Positions 8,080 to 13,860 of a stretch of 13,860 bases of DNA are shown piece by piece. The DNA comes from Thoreauomyces humboldtii (Eukaryota; Chytridiomycota; Chytridiomycetes; Spizellomycetales; Powellomycetaceae). The stretch lies in contig JADGJA010000617.1 of assembly GCA_027596035.1 (NCBI GenBank), positions 1 through 13,860 of the forward strand, written 5' to 3'. Position 1 is the first letter of the stretch. Each line of letters opens with the position of its first letter. The translations under genes were made by a program, and so were the position numbers. The notes below the pieces were generated by a model. That model ran no database searches and was not told the DNA's origin. It saw nothing but the letters and a program-made list of their open reading frames with translations.

Positions 8080-8568
8080 TCAAAGAACAGGGAAATCCGG
8101 GAAAGGCAGAGAATCTTGCGTTTCAGTCTCTGCTTGACTTGAACAAAGAGTAAGCGTTCAAAGCGTTCAAGGTCAGAGATCGGGGTCCAACTGTCATTAC
8201 CGCATTTGTGAGGTCCGGATCTCCTTGGTCTCTTCATCATCTTGCTGCGCCGGATAGGCTAATGCATCTTCCTTTGCCTTTGCAATGCGTTCAGCGTTTG
8301 CAAGTCTCTTTTGCGCCCGCTGGTCCTTGTCTGCATCGTACTTGCGCTTTTGTGAAGCGTACTTGGCCAGTTCATCGGCACCAAGCAGCGCCCTTGCATC
8401 CCTGCTGAGCTTCTTGAACTTGCGTTTCCTCTTGGTTTGTCCACCTTGCCTGTCGGACAGATCGGAGGATTCACTGGTCGAGGAACCTGAGGAATTGGAT
8501 TCAGCTTCCTGGTCAGGTTCCGGGAGGCTTGGTTGCGCGAGAGCCTTTGTTGCGCAGTGACGTGCCAT
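8080..8568 (-). CDS. Small charged two-exon protein, 141 aa, probably nuclear
   Basis: Exon 1 (8568-8201) starts at an ATG and encodes an acidic/Ser-rich segment (residues about 17-40) followed by a strongly basic one (KRKRKFKK, about 45-52) and a Lys/Ala/Arg-rich likely helix or coiled coil to about residue 105. A 63-nt intron (8138-8200, GTAATG...TTCAAG) joins in phase to exon 2 (8137-8080), which ends in TGA. The basic cluster resembles a nuclear localisation signal. No domain is recognised. The ATG lies directly after CTCTCAACCCCAG, which could itself be a splice acceptor, so the true start may be further upstream. The frame of exon 2 is also coherent beyond the TGA, so the stop may be a lesion in a longer gene. 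It is divergent to the dioxygenase gene. Confidence 0.4.
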
Positions 8569-9240
8569 CTGGGGTTGAGAGAGGAATCGAAGGCAGTGCA
8601 AGTCACAACAGAACACTTAATGCATACAAGCAGAACTCACCAGTTGACGTGGATTCGCGACTTGAACGTTGGGAGCGGCAATATGAGGTCATTGAACGGA
8701 TGTCGAGAACCGAGCTACAAAAGTGAATTCAGAAGTGTTACGTTGAATGGAGGCCTACCATTCCTCACCTGGTAGGCGACAGTATTGTGGAATGTTGTGA
8801 AGGACGCGAGCAGATGTAGGCGCAGATGGTGGCAGACAAGGGGGAATTACTCAAAGACCCACTGTTCAGGGTCCTGCAAGAAGAAAAAGCGCCCGATCAG
8901 TTTGTGATTAATTAGAGGCTAAGCCATCTGCGTTGACACATCACTGTCTGGGTCTGTCCGAGAGCTGCCTCCATACATTCACCGACTGCATTTCTCTCCA
9001 GCTTCTTTCGATCAGAGTTGCTTTGCAAGATCGTTCTGCTGCAGAGCTGGGCTCCTGTGGCCTCTGTGCAGCTTAACAGTTATCCATTTGATGCTCTTGT
9101 GGCCTGTGGATAACAACAATCTTCGTTGAACGTTTCCGACTCGGAGTCGCTCCACTACGTCTTCCCCACTCTCCGTTCAAGGCTCGTGTCGCTCCGGCTG
9201 GAACAAGTCCGGCACTCGACGAACTTTCCTGTGGCACCCA
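8569..9240. promoter_or_regulatory. Divergent intergenic region with clustered TTGAACG sites
   Basis: These 672 bp separate the minus-strand charged-protein gene from the plus-strand dioxygenase gene and should contain both promoters. No classical TATA box was clear. It holds TTGAACG on the plus strand at 8662-8668, 8692-8698 and 9126-9132 (the last inside the full palindrome CGTTGAACG at 9124-9132) and the reverse complement CGTTCAA at 9174-9180. Four copies of a 7-mer in such a stretch are far above chance. A role as transcription-factor sites is an inference. Confidence 0.45.
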
Positions 9241-10300
9241 ATGATGATTGGAGCTGATAAGCAACAGCAGCCAGGTGGGTGCGTGCGACATAGTTACATA
9301 TACGTTGTGCCTATTTACTTCCCTTCGTTGAACAGGCGCACTGTTGCTGGTCATTGAAGAGCGCTATCGTCGTGCGCACGTTCGCAAGGAAGTCCCTCGC
9401 TTTCACAAGACTTGTACCACTGTGTTTGATATGATTGACCTTCAAGCCTTGGGCGATACCTTGAGCAATTCAAAGCAGCCCAACTCCGGCGTTCCAGCCT
9501 CTACTCTCGTCCTTCAGCCCTGTGAACCATTCTACGGCGTCGAAAGAAAAGGGGAGAGCATCTGCACGTACCTTCCAAATACCGTCCAACGAGGCCATCA
9601 GACCAAGCTCCTTGAAGAGCTCAACCTTCTCCTCGCCAACGGACGTGCGAACCCGAAGAAACGCAAGCGCGATGCCCGACATCCTGACTACAAGGAGCGT
9701 TCCGACGCCCTCCAGTTCCACCTTGGTGTCTGGCAAGCTCTATGCGGCAAGGTAGCCGTCGTAATGGACGAGAGCCGCAAGACCAATGACGTCCTCCGTG
9801 CCGTTCAACGCATTGTACAGAGCGACGCCTTCAACGAGCTTTCACTTCTTACGAGCTTCCTCTTGGACGCCTTTGATCCCGTCAAGGCATTTGAATACCG
9901 AACGGCCTTCGAAGCTATGGCTCCGGAGTGCACTGGCTTCTGGGCTCGCTGTCCAACGAACACCACTTTCCCAAGCCTCGTCATTGTCGCCAACGACCAG
10001 GTCCACCCTCACCGCGATTTGAAGGACGTGAAAGACGGTTGGTGCGCAATCACCTGCCTTGGCTCCTTCGAAGGGGGCGCTAGCTGCCTGCCTGATCTCG
10101 GCATCAAATTCCCGTTTCAACCTGGAGACGTCTTGATGATCCGTTCATTTGCGCTCGAGCACTTCGTTGAGCAATGGCAAGGCAAGGAATGGTTTACCAT
10201 GGTTCAGTTCATGCATCAACTGGTCTTCAACGGCGTTCTCGCGCCGGGAAGGCAGACCACGTTGAATGTTGGATCGGACACCGAAACATGCTCTATCTGA
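9241..10300 (+). CDS. 2-oxoglutarate/Fe(II)-dependent dioxygenase, fungal TET/JBP-like
   Basis: The model is exon 1 9241-9274, a 61-nt intron 9275-9335 (GTGGGT...AACAG) and exon 2 9336-10300, joined in phase, giving 332 aa. The TGA at 9329-9331 in the exon-2 frame shows why the intron is needed; the ATG at 9241 is the first in frame after a stop. Residues 118-123 (PKKRKR) look like a nuclear localisation signal. The C-terminal third carries the double-stranded beta-helix core: HRD with His237 and Asp239 as metal ligands, then DGWCAITCLG, a Gly-Gly turn, the PGD motif, and His287 as the distal ligand; Lys295 may help bind 2-oxoglutarate. The block order resembles the many basidiomycete TET/JBP-related proteins, some of which oxidise 5-methylcytosine, but the substrate cannot be read from sequence. 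It looks intact, unlike its neighbours. The exon-1 start is the least certain part. Confidence 0.75.
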
Positions 10301-10741
10301 AAATAGAATGCCGATGACACGACATGCGGAGCTCCTTCCTCTGACGCTCCGCCCTGCCCCTTCCTCGACATGACCTTCACCAACCTGTCAGTCGCCAAAA
10401 TGCCTTCACATGCATTCACATGCCTTGTCCGCACGCGATTATCCTTTGCCTTGCCTTGAGCCAATTAGCTCCTTTTGGCAGCCTGTGTCTCCATGGCTTT
10501 ACAGCTTTACCTTTGTCCGCAACACAACATTCAGCGTTGCACGGGTCACACGCCTTCGCTGAATCCCTCCTTCGCCATGCTCCCCCATCCGGTCAGTTCA
10601 GCATAGCCCCGATCAAGGTGGAAACTTTGCGGCATCAATGCGGCTCCTCGGCCCTATGAGTGAACGCCCGCGTCTACGTTGTGCAATTGAACGTCAACCC
10701 GTTCACCCGCCGTTCATCCAGCCCCATCCACCCAATCTTCA
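10301..10741. other. Intergenic spacer between dioxygenase and NADAR genes
   Basis: About 440 bp without a supported gene. It must hold the dioxygenase 3' UTR and the promoter of the downstream gene. TTCACATGC is present twice in tandem with 10-bp period at 10405-10413 and 10415-10423. TTGAACG occurs at 10687-10693, 49 bp before the first candidate ATG of the NADAR gene. A short ORF from 10420 begins with a hydrophobic stretch but has no other support. Confidence 0.5.
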
Positions 10742-12976
10742 ATGCCTCCGTTCCACGCGATGGTCGACTAACGACCAAAGCCCAAGAAGAAGCAACTCCG
10801 AGCCAAACGCCAGAAGAGCCCTTCACCGCCACCCGCGACTGCAACACCAACAAAAAAACAGAAGGTGGTAGAGTTGGTGACCCCTCCGTCATCCTCCAAG
10901 AAGAAAGGGTGGGTGCTTCCGCTCATGGGTTGTTGCAGCAAGAATTGCGCGTGGGATTAACCCCTTGGTGCAGTAGCCACCCTGTTTTTTCACACATAGA
11001 ACTTCCGATCAGACACCTGACCGGTTCCAAAGTAACAGTTTCGGAAGCTGCCCCTTCCACCCCGACCAAGCCTTCCAGGGTTCAGATATCACCAGTCAAG
11101 AAACCAGACCCCTTTGCCGCCGAAACACATGACTCCTTCATCGTAGACGAGTTCATGGACAAGCACGTGATCCCGTTCCTCAAGATCGAGCTTTTTTTCA
11201 AAATCTATTCCATCCCCCTGGACCGACAGTTCAAGTTCATCAAGCGGGGCTATGCCCATTTCAACAAGGACAAGCCGGAGAAGGAGATCCTGAAACTTTC
11301 CAAGAAAGCTGAGGAGGTGTGCCTGAAATACGTGAGTTCTTATGCGGGCTAGCCTTCACGTCTGAGTCAGTGATCCTGATACGCATCCTGCATCTTCCTC
11401 AGATAAAGGAAAAGATCACCTCCATCCATACAAACCTGGTGAAGACCGTCCGGGTGGCCGTGGGTGGTCAATTCAGCGGCAAGGACTTCCTCAAGGAACT
11501 GCATGCAACGGTCAGGAAGGGCGACGTCCTGAGCACCGATTCAGATCCTTGGGGTACCACCGTTTTCTGCTTTGAAGCTCTGTGTGCCATGTGGGGTAAC
11601 AACGGCACCAAGAGGTCAACGTGGGGCCTCATCCGTGAGAGTGAAGGGCCCTTGTAGGAATACACGGCAAAGGTCGAGAACGTGCTGTGTATTGCCGCAG
11701 CTTATGTGAGTTTGGATATTTCAACATTGAACCACTGCAGTATCTCACCTTCAACTCTTTATCGGACAGGTTCAAGCCTCCCTTAACTTGTTCCGTAAAT
11801 CAAAGACGGACTTTGGCAACATCAAACAAAGCGAGATTCTGGTCCTTTACGCAGTCTTCAAGTCGACCGTCACTAAAGTCCCGAGAGGGCAACAAATCCT
11901 CAGAGTTAGGAAGTGCGACTATGCGATCGAGTCCTTCCTCGACAAGAAGGGTCGGAAAAAGTCTCCAAAGGTAATCGAAACCGTCTTGGTGGAATCCGAC
12001 CCCGAGTACGTTCAATCTGCCACCCCTGAGAGCGATGCGGAGAGCTCGGCGTTCAGCGAGGCCGGCAAGGAAGAGTCGGACAACAAAGAGGTTTGGTCGG
12101 ACCACATAGAGGAAGAGTCGGACGACGAGGGTGGGGAACAGGCAGATAAGGCGGGAGAAGGGGACGTTGCCACGGAGGAGAAGCGTTCGGCGCTCATCGG
12201 TTTGCTAGAGGACTCCGGGATCAACAAGCCGGAAGCGCTTGTTGATGACGCGGATTGGATGAAAGGGTTCAGGCTTACGCTCAAGGAACTGGAGAGGAAG
12301 AGACAGATGAAGGGCAAGGGTAGGGCTAGATCGAAGACTCCTGACCCCAAACCGGCTGAGGAGATAACCCCAGAATATAAAGATTGTAAGGACTTTTTTG
12401 AATGAGAAGTTCAAACCCCTTGAACGCTTGTCCCAACTTTCGACTGACGCTTAGTTCTTCTTCAGGCCGGAAGAGCTGCTTTCTGCAAAGTCATCCCCAA
12501 AGAAGCCTTGTGTCATCAAGTTTTTTGACAAGGACGAGCGATATTATTCCTTCACCAACTTTGCTCGGGGTTACGAGATTAACGATGCTGATCATGGGAC
12601 CTTCAAGTTGGCGGAGCACATGTACCAGGCCATGAAGTTTTGTGGCAATCCACTGGTATTCGGTTTTGTACGTGCTGCGGACGGTCCAAGAGATGCGTTC
12701 AACATGGTGCACTACTACCAGCAGTACGTTCTCACCGACTGGGAAGATCACTGCCTCGAGGAAATGTTTCGGGTTGTCCGCTTGAAGTTCAAGCAACACG
12801 CGCGTCTGCGGAAACTCCTTGACAACACGGCGCCCCCCGAACTTGTAGAAGCCAACCCGGAAGATTACTTTTGGGGCGAAGGTGCAGATGGGTCCGGCGA
12901 GAACATGCTGGGACGAATCCTGATGGCTATCCGAGACCATCCAACAAGGAAGCGTTTTGGCGACGGCTTTAGTTAG
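10742..12976 (+). pseudogene. Five-exon gene with C-terminal NADAR (YbiA-like) domain, disrupted
   Basis: The inferred exons are 10742-10908, 10974-11331, 11403-11705, 11770-12385 and 12466-12976; the first three introns (65, 71 and 64 nt) agree in phase. Exon 1 encodes a basic, Pro/Ser-rich, NLS-like segment; exons 2-4 a mainly helical region of no known family, then a long acidic Glu/Asp/Ser tract and a basic KGKGRARSK stretch. Exon 5 is a NADAR domain: FFDKDERYYSFTNF, LAEHMYQAMKF with the conserved Glu at 12614-12616, and WGEG (12872-12883) followed by G..NMLG..LMAIRD. Characterised NADAR proteins cleave N-glycosidic bonds in riboflavin intermediates or remove ADP-ribose from guanine. Lesions: in-frame TAG at 11655-11657, a one-base frame conflict across the intron 12386-12465, and TAA at 10769-10771 after nine codons unless an upstream intron removes it. 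The NADAR exon itself is undamaged and could be recently decayed or alternatively expressed. Confidence 0.65.
12466..12976 (+). other. NADAR domain exon
   Basis: In the frame with codons starting at 12467, the exon reads from PEELLSAKSSPKK into an uninterrupted NADAR domain and ends at the TAG at 12974-12976. The order of conserved blocks (FFD/F.NF near the start, a Glu-His pair followed by Y.A.KF, a KF and hydrophobic helix, then WG.G..G.G.N.LG..LM..R) matches the YbiA/NADAR family over its usual length of roughly 150 residues. The acceptor before it (CTGAC branch-like site at 12443, TTCTTCTTCAG to 12465) is strong. Confidence 0.85.
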
Positions 12977-13054
12977 ATGCAGTAATGAAATGATTCTGCC
13001 TTGAAGGCTATCCAAGACCATGAAACGTTTTGGCGACGGCTCTATTTATATGCA
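12925..13054 (+). repeat. Partial tandem duplication of the NADAR gene 3' end
   Basis: The segment 12925-12980 (GGCTATCCGAGACCAT ... GCGTTTTGGCGACGGCT ... GATGC) is repeated at 13006-13054 with a few substitutions and about six bases missing after ACCAT. The unit covers the last 16 codons, the stop codon and a few following bases of the NADAR exon. The second copy lies after the stop and encodes nothing in the gene's frame. Confidence 0.85.
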
Positions 13055-13090
13055 TTGAAAAAAACAGCCTTGAACGTACCGGCGACGTGC

Positions 13091-13112
13091 AAGGAATCAA
13101 AAAGGAATCAAA
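13091..13112 (+). repeat. Perfect tandem 11-mer, two copies
   Basis: AAGGAATCAAA is present at 13091-13101 and 13102-13112 with no spacer. It lies just beyond the duplicated NADAR 3' end and may be slippage at the boundary of that duplication. Confidence 0.8.
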
Positions 13113-13324
13113 AAATAACTTATTGGGCATCCTAAAGAATCGAACCCGTGACAGTTCAGCGGGAACCCCAACAAATTCAATGAGGCCATCGAGGCGCTCG
13201 TACAATGAATAGTTGCAAACCGATTGTCGATGCATTGCTGTCGAAACTCCGTTCAGATGGTAGAGGATGACGCCAAGGTGATGCGCGTGCCGTTGAAGGA
13301 GCAGATATGAGGTGCAAAGGCAGC

Positions 13325-13344
13325 TGTAATTGTCTGTAATTGTC
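13325..13344 (+). repeat. Perfect tandem 10-mer, two copies
   Basis: TGTAATTGTC is present twice head to tail at 13325-13334 and 13335-13344, followed by TAATATC. Such short perfect duplications can be target-site duplications left by an excised element or replication slippage. Confidence 0.85.
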
Positions 13345-13860
13345 TAATATCTAGTGGTCGACGGACTGTCGATGAACACAGTGGCAGATTGCACAAGATA
13401 GTGAACTTGGAGCGTTCAAGCCGCAGGGGATGGGCGCAACAGCTGCCTGTCTGCAAGGAGCTGTTTCTGGTTCTGCTCTTGTATCCACATGAAAGGGCTA
13501 TCCAGTTGATTCTGCTGGCTGTCTCGTTCCGCCGCTGAGCCTGCGTCTGAGTCTGTATCGGAACCTATGCGGGATGTGATCTGTCAAATACTCATTGAAA
13601 ACGTTCAATCCATAAAACAACGATACCTTCAGCGGCCAGGTCCGGCCGTTCCTCATAATACGAGCCGTGATATTTGCTGTAAGACTGACGATGGGTCACG
13701 TTGATGGCCTCAGTGGAAGCTGCTTCGGATGCAAACGGAATCAGATTGCGGGAATGCGTTTTATTGAGCGTGGATCCTGGGAAGGAGTGCTCAGTAGTGG
13801 AAACTGCTCAACGCTATGTAGATTGACAAAGCTGTTGTGTATTGTGTGTCATTCTTTTAG

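Larger units (their letters stand above)
12977..13860. other. Region without recognised gene
   Basis: About 880 bp downstream of the NADAR gene show no supported gene. Apart from the duplicated 3' end, two small tandem duplications are present: AAGGAATCAAA twice at 13091-13112 and TGTAATTGTC twice at 13325-13344. TTGAACG or CGTTCAA occurs at 13070, 13413 and 13602. Short ORFs on the minus strand (13008-13235, 13253-13456) have no distinguishing features. Confidence 0.55.

Noticed and set aside
10420..10659. Possible small secreted protein (hydrophobic N-terminus)
   Set aside because: The only support is a hydrophobic start; it lies in the short spacer between two genes, contains a small tandem repeat, and has no domain or cysteine pattern.
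10660..11352. Single-exon 230-codon ORF covering the first part of the NADAR gene
   Set aside because: Its N-terminal 105 codons are in a frame that looks random, while another frame gives a basic Pro/Lys-rich segment that joins the same downstream frame through a phase-correct 65-nt intron (10909-10973).
13118..13200. Possible minus-strand tRNA suggested by GAATCGAACCCG at about 13137
   Set aside because: The T-loop-like sequence GGTTCGATTC is present on the minus strand, but the flanking bases do not form a T-stem, and no acceptor stem or anticodon arm could be built around it.
1..13860. CRISPR array, rRNA, bacterial-type operon or transposase gene
   Set aside because: No regularly spaced repeats, rRNA-like sequence, Shine-Dalgarno-led gene strings or recognisable transposase/reverse-transcriptase motifs were found.

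Overview
The window looks like nuclear DNA of a filamentous fungus, most likely a basidiomycete. The evidence is short introns of 61-80 nt with GT(G/A)(A/G)G-type donors and C/TAG acceptors, one very long secreted-type lectin ORF, and a 2OG-Fe(II) dioxygenase of the kind that is common in basidiomycete genomes. No bacterial features (operons, Shine-Dalgarno sites) are seen. The species cannot be named from the sequence.

Layout. (1) 72-4310, + strand: the 3' exon of a very large lectin, with an S/T/D-rich N-terminal part, tandem bulb-type (GNA-like) lectin modules and a ricin-B-type beta-trefoil near the end; its 5' end lies outside the window. (2) 4311-6420: a gene-poor stretch with a perfect 13-bp hairpin, AT-rich inverted repeats, a 16-bp palindrome and a diverged direct repeat of about 108 bp. 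(3) 6423-8568, - strand: several short coding-like blocks, some joined by introns whose phases agree and some in conflicting frames, so this is a mix of small genes and gene remnants. (4) 8569-9240: a divergent intergenic region rich in the word TTGAACG. (5) 9241-10300, + strand: an apparently intact two-exon 2OG-Fe(II) dioxygenase resembling fungal TET/JBP-like proteins. (6) 10742-12976, + strand: a five-exon gene ending in a NADAR (YbiA-like) domain. It carries an in-frame TAG, a one-base frame conflict at its last intron and possibly a TAA near its start, so it is probably a recently decayed gene. (7) 12977-13860: no gene seen; it holds a partial tandem copy of the NADAR gene's 3' end and small tandem repeats.

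Two enzymes of families that include nucleic-acid base-modifying or modification-removing members (the 2OG dioxygenase and the NADAR protein) lie side by side in one orientation, next to degraded minus-strand genes. The palindrome CGTTSAACG and its half site TTGAACG recur across this whole 8.1-13.6 kb block at many times the chance rate. These are the most interesting signals here. A functional link between the two enzymes is only a hypothesis.
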